The position numbers and the translations under genes were made by a program. This document shows positions 24,279 through 33,468 of a stretch of DNA of 64,000 nucleotides, in pieces. The DNA comes from Acholoe squamosa (Eukaryota; Annelida; Polychaeta; Phyllodocida; Polynoidae), in assembly GCA_949317995.1 (NCBI GenBank), contig OX439041.1, positions 15,655,501-15,719,500 of the forward strand. Reading direction: 5' to 3'. Within the stretch, counting starts at the first letter, position 1. Every line of letters begins with the position of its first letter. The notes beneath the pieces are model-generated. The model was not told the origin of the DNA. It ran no database searches and saw only the letters and a program-made list of their open reading frames with translations.

Positions 24279-25557
24279 TGTCATACTAGTAATTGTGCCT
24301 GATCAAGTTGTCATATGAGAAATATCATATGACTAGTGGTATATAGTGTAAATCCAACAACCTCTTATAAATAGTGTTATTTCCAGTTATCACTGGTTTA
24401 TTCAGCTTCAGGCAACATGTAAGAAATATCAATCACACAGTTGTTAATATGCAGGTAATTTCCACATACAGTAAATATACAATTGTTTATAAAGTATAAT
24501 GTTCTGTTCCACTCCACCTGTGAGGTAATAATAATACAATGTCCAGCATAGTTCTAGGTGGGTTCCCACACCTAGCTCCTGACCTGCTGCTTAGAGGAAT
24601 AATGTAATAAGGAATAACTTTACCCTCTGGTGGATGTCTTGTAGAAGATAGCCTCTGGCCACTAATGATCGAATCCTATGCCTGTCTAGCATAGTTTCAC
24701 CATAGTGTAGAGGTATAGCAGGTAGCAGGAGATGACTAGAGATGTTACCTCTGGAGTGGTTCTGGAGATTCTGATTTCTAGGAGGTGCAGCCAGGCTATT
24801 TGTACCAAATCTTGGCATTGCACCTCAGACTGACTGGGGCCAGTGGCATCTGCCTAACTCTGCAATTGTTTGAGGGGGGTCTTTCATGTGTCACAGGGTG
24901 CACAAAGGACCCCAATGGACGCCGCTATGTCCCCCATTGTCCCCACTGTAAATTCAAACCCTCATATCTCGGAAGTTTACGCCGTTACAACCGCCATTTT
25001 GCGCATGCGCGGACTTGAATATGTGAAGTTGTTAACGACCACTTGCTGGGCGCTTAACTCGTGCTGGTTCGTCTGTAGCGCATTCGGAGGTTGAATTAGT
25101 CTACATAGCATAACTTCCTTAATAATAAGAGTTCCGCCTTGTTCTTGGGCTCATTCTGACCGTCTAATTATGGGCCTTCCATAAATGCTTTGATATTTGA
25201 CCTAGGTTGCTCAGGAGCGACGCTAGAGCGACTGGAAGGTTATGGTGTCGTGACTTATGTAATCTATTGTTCAGTGTTTGGGTGCTCAGACACCCATGAC
25301 GGCGTCAGCGGTGCCCAGCCACCCCTAACGGCTGTTTGCATTCACTTACAAGTTATTATATTGTGCATGTAAGGACTGGGTGATGTAACTTGTGTATATT
25401 TGATATAGCTGGTGTGCAGTGGAGCATGAACGCTCTTATATAAAGTTTGAGCGCTCTTATAGCTCTTATAACCAACCTATGTATTAATTTCTTATACCTT
25501 CTTTGATTAATACAATAATATGTCACAATTTATGGAATAATAAAATGGTATATGATA
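24279..25557 (-). repeat. LTR, left copy (3' LTR of the env-bearing element)
   Basis: Starts TGTCATACTAG and ends GTATATGATA on the plus strand, imperfect inverted ends (TGTCATA / TATGATA). In element direction a TATA box CTTTATATAAG lies at 25445-25435 and an AATAAA signal at about 24392-24387, so the U3-R-U5 order fits minus-strand transcription. Between them are short frames repeated in both LTRs that I do not consider genes. Confidence 0.85.
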
Positions 25558-25590
25558 GAATACTCCGTCTCCCCCAAAAAAATGCGAAAC
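25558..25590 (-). promoter_or_regulatory. Polypurine tract of the env-bearing element
   Basis: Read on the minus strand, TTTTTTTGGGGGAGACGGAG leads into the 3' LTR, the position expected for the plus-strand primer of reverse transcription. The stretch is purine-rich but interrupted by one C. Confidence 0.45.
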
Positions 25591-25799
25591 TCCGTCATTT
25601 CGCAGAGGGAATGTACAATATATATTTTTACCTTATTTGAAGTTATATACTGTTTGTAAGAGGATTTGAAGTAATAGGGAGTGCTTCAAATACAATTTTT
25701 GTGGTAGAGCTTTGTCAGTATATATAAACATTTTTCCTCTGGGTAAAAGTACATTTCCGTAATTCTATATTTTACCATACATGGGTGTATTTGCTTATC

Positions 25800-26390
25800 C
25801 ATTTTCAATTTTGGGTACAATTTCCAATTTTATGTACAACATGCAATTTGGCAAATGTCATATAATTTTGGCGTGTAATTTTGGCATTAAATGTCCAATT
25901 TAGTGTGCAAATTGAGCATAAATGACAATTTTAGTGTGCAAATATACAATTTCGTGTGTAATTGTGTTCAAGTGGCAATTTTAGTTTGCAAATATACAAT
26001 TTTGCGTGTAATTGCGTTGAAATGACAATTTTTAGTATGCAAATATGTGACACGATCTGCGAAAATGGGGCTTAGTGCAGGGGGTTATAAGACCCCTTCT
26101 CCCAGTACATGTCACATATACAATTTCGTGTGTAATTGCATTCAAATCACAATTTGTAGTATGCAACCATACAATTTCGCGTGTAATTTTTGTCAAATGA
26201 CAATCTTAGTTTGCAAATATACAATTTAGCATGCAATTGGGTACAAATGTACAATCTAGTGTGCAACATACAATTTAGTGTGCAAATTGAGTACAAACGT
26301 ACAATCTAGTGTGCAACATACAATTTAGTGTGCAGTTGAGTACAAATGTACAATCTGGTGTGCAACATACAATTTTTGGGATTTTCCTTG
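25800..26390. repeat. AT-rich degenerate tandem repeats
   Basis: Blocks of about 55-60 bp built from ACAATTT(C/T)G(T/C)GTGTAATTG, a short variable part, and GCAAATATACAATTT recur roughly ten times with variation. They lie in the 3' untranslated part of the env-bearing element. No coding frame is conserved. Confidence 0.65.
26045..26117. mobile_element. 73 bp insert with inverted ends
   Basis: The repeat unit GCAAAT|ATACAATTT is interrupted here by a block beginning ATGTGACAC and ending ATGTCACAT. Neighbouring units show the uninterrupted form. The inverted ends (ATGTGAC / GTCACAT), a short internal GGGG..CCCC stem and the unrelated GC-richer composition suggest a tiny foldback insertion. Confidence 0.5.
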
Positions 26391-27018
26391 AGACAAATTT
26401 TTCCGAGGGCCGGAAAAACAAAGTACTTTATGTACAATAGGCTCGTTTGTCTCTGAGTTACTCTGTAATTTGCTATATGGGTGTATTAATTGGCAATTTC
26501 GGCAGTGGGCCGCTGCTTTAATTGACTTTTCCCTAGCCATTTGAGTATGTGTCCCTGAAAGAGATCATCTGGTGAGTATCTTAAGTAAACATCTTCATGT
26601 CAACAATTTTTCTCAATTCTTTTTTTTTTTTTTTTTCAATTCATTTTTCCAACAATTTCTTGGATACCTAAAGTGTGTTACCTTAAGTAAACCTTGGTAT
26701 AGTATACAAGTGCTAGTGGGTACAAAAACTGTCTTAGTTATCTACCTGCATTTATGTATATTAATGTTAGATTTGTACAATTTACAATTTGCAATTTTGC
26801 AATTTGCGCGTGTATGCGCGCATTAATCATCGATTTTGTGAGAATACCATAGATTTTCATATTATACATCAACAAGTGGCTGTGTAAATTTTTTTTTCTA
26901 AATCAATTTTTCAATTGTTTGATAATTTCATTGACAGTGGAGGTGTGTGTCATGTGTGAGATGTGTCATCTCAGTATCTCCTGGTGGTGGACTGGGGGCA
27001 GTCTAGGCTGTGGGCAGC
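26391..27018. other. 3' untranslated part of the env-bearing element
   Basis: Contains a T18 tract at about 26618-26637 and a GCAATTTGCGCGTGTATGCGCGC stretch near 26800, but no gene that I can support. Confidence 0.4.
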
Positions 27019-28131
27019 CTAGGCTGTTTCCACAGTCACCGGGGAGGGCTGGTGGTTTAGAAAATTAGCAATAGTCTGCATGTTTGACCTTGCGGTCTCC
27101 TCCTGGTGTTCGTCAATAATTATATCTGTTGTATTTTCCAGTGCTGTCATGGTCACCGGACTGGTGCCACAATCATTCTGGAGAAGCATGGAGTAGTACA
27201 GTCCTTTGTTTTTAAGGGCTGGTATGGTACTGAACCTAGTGCGCCAAGGTAGGTGTATCACCTGAGGGAGGTGATAAGCAAATTCTCCTCTCTGTGTTGT
27301 TATAACTGCTGGTCCATTCCAGGTAAATATAGCCTTAGGTAGTGGGAAGGTTTTAACCACTATATCCTTATAGGTCGGGGCAGCTGCTGATTTAATCTCA
27401 TCAAATTCATGTGGTATTGGCCTCAAGGGTAGCGCGAAGTTTGAGTCTCCACAATATATTTTAAAATATATTGTGGGATTTGTGCGCTTGGCCACATTTT
27501 TCTTGCCACAGTGTGTCTGTGCAAATTTCTTAAGGTACTTCATTATTCTGTAGGCTGAGTAGATGGTCAGGGTGAATAATATAGCAATTATCAGGGTGTG
27601 GGTTTCCTGAATTGTGAGGAAAGGGGTGTGGGTTTCCTCTGTAGGGGTAAATTTGGTAGGATTCTTATCTGGGAGCAATTTGTGTAGGGGCAGCTCGGTG
27701 ACTAGTCTAAATGCTTTGGCTGTAGGCAGGTAGGCTACAGTCCCTCCTAGTCTGTACAGTTTGAGTAGTATGTATACTATAAAAATGTGAGCTGATATCC
27801 CTAGGATGAGTCCTAATCTTTGGAAGATTGGATGCTCTGTAACTCGACGTAGGTGTGATTCTACATAACGTGTTTCCATTGCCTTATCAAGGTTGGAGGC
27901 ATCTTTTAATAATGTTTTGGCAAAGGGCTCTAGATTTAGTTGAGTAATATCATCCATGATTGGATTTTCCTGTAGTTTGTCTAAGGTTCTAGAAAGGTTT
28001 ACTACTGGGAAATTTGGAAGATTCTCTCTTTCATCTGGTTTGGTTTCAGAAATTTGGTTAAGTGCTGCCATGAATGGTAAATTAATTGTCTTGAGAACGT
28101 AATGAAATGATAAGGTTGAGTTACAGGGCAA
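27019..28131 (-). pseudogene. Envelope-like protein, C-terminal part
   Basis: A 370-residue frame overlapping the upstream env frame by 130 bp in another phase. It has two hydrophobic segments, residues ~107-127 (LGLILGISAHIFIVYILL) and ~175-195 (LIIAILFTLTIYSAYRIM), the second followed by Lys-rich sequence, and then a ~170-residue soluble tail. This fits the membrane-anchored part of a retroelement envelope. Residues before the overlap's end repeat no signal peptide, so the part is meaningful only as a continuation of the N-terminal frame. A frameshift near 28130 separates the two. A programmed shift is possible but nothing in the sequence points to it. Confidence 0.6.
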
Positions 28132-29639
28132 CCTTGTGTTTGGAAGAGAAAATTCTCACTGATTGTGCACCCACAGGGTACACCTATGATTGAGTAGGAC
28201 TGGACTTTTCGAGTTTCAGACATTTTACCATGGCAGTTGATAAAGTAATGGGGTTCATTAGTAGTGACCAGATACTCATCTTCAGAAATGGAAATAGCAT
28301 GGGTGGTAGGTGCTTGCAGTGGTGAAACTGTAGACTTGCAATGTTCCTTAATCTGTTGAGCCTGGTTAGTAAAAATGGCTACAGGGCATGTAGGCCTGTG
28401 TTTATAAATTCTACCATTTACATCTCTGCATACCTTTACTGTAGTACCTTCACATGCCTGCATATCTGCTGAGTCCAATTCGCTGAATAATGATTCGTCG
28501 TAAGATACTGCTAGAAACTTAGTTGTGGTTTGCAATCTGGTGACTCCTCTGGTGGGGGTCTCCTGTGTGTCTATAGGCATGGGTGATGTAATCATTTGGT
28601 ACAGTTTGAAGGTAGAGGTAGTAGATTGAATTATAATGTCCAGATGAATATATATATGGTGAGCTGAGTAAGTGTATGAGGTCAGCTTCTGTGAATAATA
28701 GAAATCTAAGTCATTAATTGTGACTTGTGCTCCAGGGTGTGTAATCCTAAGTTTGTTATTAATGTCAATTAAGTATCTAGCAAGGTCTGAGGGTGGTACT
28801 ATATCAGGGGTCAGGATCCCTGATGATAGCATCCTCAGGGCTGCATTTGTTCTTTGCAGTGATTGAACTGTATTCATTCTTGCTGCTATGATGATTAATG
28901 CATCATTTAATACTTGCATTTTTTCCCTTTGAGTTTTCTCGTGCCTTGAATATGAGTCAAGAGACCTGGACATGTTAAAGGCCCATAGGTTGACGGTGTC
29001 ACCTATGGTGTTGATTGTGCTGTCCAGTACCTTCTTATCTTGGATGTATGCTTTAACAAACTTATCTTGTCTGTCTGTGATCTTTTCAATGAGACTAGCT
29101 GCTTCCTGATCTTGTTTAGCAAATTTTCTTAGTATTTCATCTATGTTCTTGAGCTGTCCCATTACTTGGTTTACATCTTCTACTGTGGCTAGACCTAGCA
29201 TACTGCGAAACAGGGGTGCTAGAAAACCCAGTATGGCCTCTCTTTTGGCCTTGTCCAATGTGTTTATGGGGTTGGATAAGAACAATTTGATGGAGGCTAA
29301 TGTTTCATTTATCTCCTTGTCTGCAATTTCCAGCAAGGTGTCAAGCTCCTTGGCTTGTTGGATAATTTGACCAGAGGTATGATCTTGTAGAGTAGGAGTG
29401 GTCAATTGGAGTATTCTATCCCTTATGGATCCTTGGGTAACGGGTGCCCGAGGTATCTTGTAGGGGATAGCTAACAACAGTGTTGTGGTTGTATGTCCAT
29501 TGACCAATGGTTGAGGGCTAGGTTTGAATACTACTCCTATGTTTTGTCTCACCACAGGTGTGTAACCTGCAGTAAGTGGTTCTATAATATATAATAACAG
29601 CATAGTTAGCAGTATGGGTGCAACTCTCGGTCTTCCCAT
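28002..29639 (-). CDS. Envelope-like protein, N-terminal part
   Basis: I place the start at the Met in CACCATGGG (29639), which gives a signal-peptide-like N-terminus (LLTMLLLYIIEPL). After it come about 220 residues rich in Leu, Asp and Lys heptads (coiled-coil character, ~90-260) and a Cys-containing distal region with PCGC and paired Cys (CEGTTVKVC; CPV). Long helical regions plus late Cys pairs resemble class I fusion-type envelopes and gypsy/baculovirus F-like proteins, but I see no clear furin site. Env genes of such elements are usually made from a spliced RNA; the ~830 bp ORF-free gap upstream could hold an acceptor site. Confidence 0.6.
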   Translation of the reverse strand: MGRPRVAPILLTMLLLYIIEPLTAGYTPVVRQNIGVVFKPSPQPLVNGHTTTTLLLAIPYKIPRAPVTQGSIRDRILQLTTPTLQDHTSGQIIQQAKELDTLLEIADKEINETLASIKLFLSNPINTLDKAKREAILGFLAPLFRSMLGLATVEDVNQVMGQLKNIDEILRKFAKQDQEAASLIEKITDRQDKFVKAYIQDKKVLDSTINTIGDTVNLWAFNMSRSLDSYSRHEKTQREKMQVLNDALIIIAARMNTVQSLQRTNAALRMLSSGILTPDIVPPSDLARYLIDINNKLRITHPGAQVTINDLDFYYSQKLTSYTYSAHHIYIHLDIIIQSTTSTFKLYQMITSPMPIDTQETPTRGVTRLQTTTKFLAVSYDESLFSELDSADMQACEGTTVKVCRDVNGRIYKHRPTCPVAIFTNQAQQIKEHCKSTVSPLQAPTTHAISISEDEYLVTTNEPHYFINCHGKMSETRKVQSYSIIGVPCGCTISENFLFQTQGCPVTQPYHFITFSRQLIYHSWQHLTKFLKPNQMKERIFQISQ

Positions 29640-30474
29640 GGTGCTTGTGTAAAGCAAGTTTGCTGTTTAAAGTCTTGTCAAATTTGTAGTAATTTGGTGC
29701 TGGTAAAGTCTAAGTGTATGGTGTAACACTTTAAATGAAGTGGTTCAAACTGTACCTTTGCAAGATTGAGCTGTCTTGGCAATATGTCTGGTGAGTCTAT
29801 AGAGATTGACCAGTAAATGGTAAGATCAGGTTGAAGGTGAAGTAGGTGTGTTCTTTATCCTAGTGCAGTCTCTCCTAATGGAGAAGTGGGCTGGCTAATT
29901 CCCAAGTGGGGTCCTGTAGACTTGTGTTCCAGACTGCAGCTGGATGAAGACTGATGGTGGGCTATGGTCCACAGTGCTTCTTATGTAGCCTACCCTACCC
30001 ACATCCATTGTGGGCATGGTATTGTTTCTCTGGAGTCAGTGCACCTAATCTCCAGTGTCTGCAACTGTGGGGGTCTATTGTGTAATCTGTGTACTGGTAA
30101 TTAGCTCCTCCTGTCATCCAGGACAGTCATTCATGACCATCTAGACAGTTGTCTGAGGGTAGCTTATAAGGTCAATTGATCTCTATAGACTGCTGTGTTG
30201 GCATAGCGCGCTCTTTCATGTGAGGATTAGGCTTTAGACACTCCATTGTGTTACCCTTACTCTTCTTAGACTTCATGTCTGCTTTACTTGGAGGGTCCCG
30301 GAGGGTCCCAGTCTTTGACCATTCAGTGGCAATAACCTACTGATATGTTTACAAATTTGATTGGCTTTATATATATAAGTAATTCATTATCAGTCACACA
30401 TGCCTATGTGTGGATGAAGAGAATTTGTAATAAATTTTGAAAATCTTATGTTCTTTAGGTATCTCAATATCTTT
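29640..30474 (-). other. ORF-free interval between fusion ORF and env
   Basis: About 830 bp with no credible frame on the element's coding strand. It separates the integrase tail from env and may contain splice signals for an env message; I cannot identify them by eye. Confidence 0.4.
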
Positions 30475-31392
30475 CTAATTTCTTGAAACTGCACCACACC
30501 TAGATGTTTTTCTTAGTATGTGGTGTGCAGGCCTAGGCTTGATAGGGCCTATACCTGTGGTTTCTCTTGTAAGGGTGATATCATTTTTGTTCCTTACAAT
30601 TTTGTTGTAGTATTTGGCTTCATGTGAAATAAGCCTGTGTGCAAATTCATTGTTCCTGACAGCCACAACCTTTTTCAGTCTGTCTATGTGCACAGGTCTG
30701 GCCACCAATAGATTGGTGTCCAAGTTTTTGAGTTTGGCACTTGTCAAACTAGGTCTATCTACTACAACATATGGTCCCATAAAAAGGGGTTGAAGCTTCT
30801 TACACTCTGTGTTGGTCAGGATTCTTGGTATGTTTAGGTACACCATGTCGGTGACCTTGATTTCCTGTGGTGTAAGTTTCTTATCATATCTATCCTTTCT
30901 TTCCTTTTGTAGCTTGGCGACCCTTTCTATAGCTTTCCTCCTAGAGGTATCTTGATTTGTTATCATGTTAGCTACATGGTCTGCTACGGTGGATATCTTC
31001 CTGTCGTTGTGTTGTTGTCTGTCTAGGATCCTGGTCATGTTGGACATCATGGAGATCATGACATCCTCCTTGGATCCAGAGGCAGGTGGTGTGACAATAG
31101 GTGTGGTGGGGGGTGTGGGAGGCTGTGAGGTCTGGGTTGATACCAGCTTCATGAGATCTGATATCTGTTGTTGCGCCTGTTCTAGGGCCTTCCGATGGTC
31201 ATCTAATTCCGCATTCCTTTGTGCCACCTGTTGACTGAGGATCCTCTCCCTTTCCTTTGAGGCAAGGGCATGAGCATCATGTTGGGCTTTGTTTGCTTCT
31301 AGGGCAGTAACTGTATCTTGGATGGTCTTCTCATAGGCCCTTGTCTTCTCAGCTGCCTGATTGGGTTGAGGACCTTCATCGGCGTCGGCCAT
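30475..31392 (-). CDS. Gag N-terminus fused to integrase C-terminus
   Basis: The start at 31392 sits in a perfect CCACCATGG context (MADADEG). Residues ~1-90 are a Glu/Ala/Gln-rich coiled coil, then a Pro/Thr-rich linker (PPTPPTTPIVTPP), a second helical part, and from about residue 150 the tail of a gypsy-type integrase: KDRYDKKLTPQEIKVTDMVY, LQPLFMGPYVVVDRP (SH3-like GPY strand) and PVHIDRLKK. The single open frame of 305 codons lacks nucleocapsid, protease, RT, RNase H and the integrase core. This is best explained by one in-frame internal deletion. The open frame and good start context suggest that it could be translated; its role, if any, is unknown. Confidence 0.7.
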   Translation of the reverse strand: MADADEGPQPNQAAEKTRAYEKTIQDTVTALEANKAQHDAHALASKERERILSQQVAQRNAELDDHRKALEQAQQQISDLMKLVSTQTSQPPTPPTTPIVTPPASGSKEDVMISMMSNMTRILDRQQHNDRKISTVADHVANMITNQDTSRRKAIERVAKLQKERKDRYDKKLTPQEIKVTDMVYLNIPRILTNTECKKLQPLFMGPYVVVDRPSLTSAKLKNLDTNLLVARPVHIDRLKKVVAVRNNEFAHRLISHEAKYYNKIVRNKNDITLTRETTGIGPIKPRPAHHILRKTSRCGAVSRN

Positions 31393-31461
31393 GGTGGAAG
31401 GTGGGATCACTGGTGTGTTGTAGGTATCACTGACATGTTGGAGATCACACTGAGAATGTCA

Positions 31462-32024
31462 TTGGGGAGACCTCACTGATGTTTGGGAGACCTCACTGAT
31501 GTGTGGGAGACCTCACTGACGTGTGGGAGACCTCACTGACATGTGGGAGACCTCACTGACATTTTGGGAGACCTCACTGACGTTTGGGGGACCTCACTGA
31601 TGTGTGGGAGACCTCACTGACGTGTGGGAGACCTCACTGACGTGTGGGAGACCTCACTGACGTGTGGGAGACCTCACTGACGTGTGGGAGACCTCACTGA
31701 CATTTCGGAGACCTCACTGACGTGTGGGAGACCTCACTGACGTGTGGGAGACCTCACTGACGAGTGGGAGACCTCACTGACATGTGGGAGACCTCACTGA
31801 CGTGTGGGAGACCTCTCTGATGTGTGGGAGACCTCACTGACATGTGGGAGACCTCACTGACGTGTGGGAGACCTCACTGACGTGTGGGAGACCTCCTTGA
31901 CGTGTGGGAGACCTCACTGATGTGTGGGAGACCTCACTGACGTGTGTGGGAGATCTTATTGATGTGTGGGAAATCTCACTGGTATGTGGGAGATCTCACT
32001 GGTATGTGGGAGATCTCACTGGTG
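31462..32024. repeat. 20 bp minisatellite in the element leader
   Basis: About 28 tandem copies of GTGTGGGAGACCTCACTGAC with point variants (TTTGG, CATGTGGG, GATCTCACTGGT toward the right end). It lies between the 5' LTR and the fusion ORF. The unit length is not a multiple of three and shadow frames through it are not genes. Confidence 0.95.
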
Positions 32025-32165
32025 ACCTTTTTGAACATGGTGTCAAGGTCACTGAGTGGATGAAGTGGGGTTTACTGTGTGTATGATTGTTTTTAGTAAT
32101 GTTGCCAGCTTAATTTCTATGAGCCTGTGAGAAATGGGATCTTAGTAGGATGTTCTCCACCACTT

Positions 32166-33464
32166 TGTCATACTAGTAATTGTGCATGATCAAGTTGTCA
32201 TATGAGAAATATCATATGACTAGTGGTATATAGTGTAAATCCAACAAGCTCTTATAAATAGTGTTATTTCCAGTTATCACTGGTTTATTCAGCTTTAGGC
32301 AACATGTAAGAAATATCAATCACACAGTTGTTAATATGCAGGTAATTTCCACATACAGTAAATATACAATTGTTTATAAGTATAATGTTCTGTTCCACAA
32401 TTGTTTATAAGTATAATGTTCTGTTCCACTCCACCTGTGAGGTAATAATAATACAATGTCCAGCATAGTTCTAGGTGGGTTCCCACACCTAGCTCCTGAC
32501 CTGCTGCTTAGAGGAATAATGTAATAAGGAATAACTTTACCCTCTGGTAGATGTCTTGTAGAAGATAGCCTCTGGCCACTAATGATTGAATCCTATGCCT
32601 GTCTAGCATAGTTTCACCATAGTGTGGAGGTATAGCAGGTAGCAGGAGATGACTGGAGATGTTACCTCTGGAGTGGTTCTGGAGATTCTGATTTCTAGGA
32701 GGTGCAGCCAGGCTATTTGTACCAAATCTTGGCATTGCACCTCAGACTGACTGGGGCCACTGGCATCTGCCTAACTCTGCAATTGTTTGAGGGGGGTCTT
32801 TCATGTGTCACAGGGTGCACAAAGGACCCCCATGGACGCCGCTATGTCCCCCATTGTCCTGGTCGGTTCTGTAACTTCAAACCCTCATATCTCGGAAGTT
32901 TACGCTGTTACAACCGCATGCGCGGACTTGAATATGTGAAGTTGTCAACAACCGCTTGCTGGGCGCTTACCTTGCGCTGGTTCGTCTGTAGCGCATTCAG
33001 AGGTCGAATTAGTCTACATAGCATAACTTCCTTAATAATAAGAGTTCTGCCTTGTTCTTGGGCTCATTCTGACCGTCTAATTATGGGCTTTCCATAAATG
33101 CTTTGATATTTGACCTAGGTTGCTCAGGAGCGACGCTAGAGCGACCGGAAGGTTATGGCGTCGTGACTTATGTAGTCTATTGTTCAGCGTTTGGGTGCTC
33201 AGACACCCATGATGGCGTCAGCGGTGCCCAGGCACCCCTAACGGCTGTTTGCATTCACTTACAAGTTATTATATTGTGCACTGGGTGATGTAACTTGTGT
33301 ATATTTTTTATATAGCTGGTGTGCAGTGGAGCATGAACGCTCTTATATAAAGTTTGAGCGCTCTTATAGCTCTTATAACCAACCTATGTATTAATTTCTT
33401 ATACCTTCTTTGATTAATACAATAATATGTCACAATTTATGGAATAATAAAATGGTATATGATA
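32166..33464 (-). repeat. LTR, right copy (5' LTR of the env-bearing element)
   Basis: Pairs with 24279-25557. It differs by scattered substitutions, small indels and a private duplication of ~32 bp at 32366-32430 (the block ending TAATGTTCTGTTCCAC occurs twice here and once in the left LTR). Just inside it on the minus strand is TGGTGGAGAACATCC, which could serve as the primer-binding site, though the matching tRNA is not obvious. Confidence 0.85.
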
Positions 33465-33468
33465 GTAC

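Larger units (their letters stand above)
24279..33464 (-). mobile_element. Env-bearing LTR retroelement with deleted gag-pol, nested in gag
   Basis: Two LTRs (24279-25557 and 32166-33464, ~1.28-1.30 kb) flank a ~6.6 kb interior. GTAC lies directly outside each (24275-24278 and 33465-33468), a clean 4 bp target duplication, and the gypsy gag reads through on both sides. In element direction (right to left) it has a 5' LTR, a leader with a 20 bp minisatellite, a gag/integrase-tail fusion ORF, about 830 bp without ORF, an env in two frames, an AT-rich repeat array and a polypurine tract. Protease, RT, RNase H and the integrase core are absent, so it must have depended on another copy. The LTRs are very similar, so the insertion is younger than its host element. 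Confidence 0.85.

Noticed and set aside
24591..24818. Short conserved ORF present in both LTRs of the env-bearing element
   Set aside because: It is identical in both copies simply because the LTRs are copies; it has no domain, and the LTR regulatory role explains conservation.
31462..32024. CRISPR-like array (20 bp repeats)
   Set aside because: The units are contiguous with no spacers and lie in an eukaryotic LTR element leader; it is a minisatellite.
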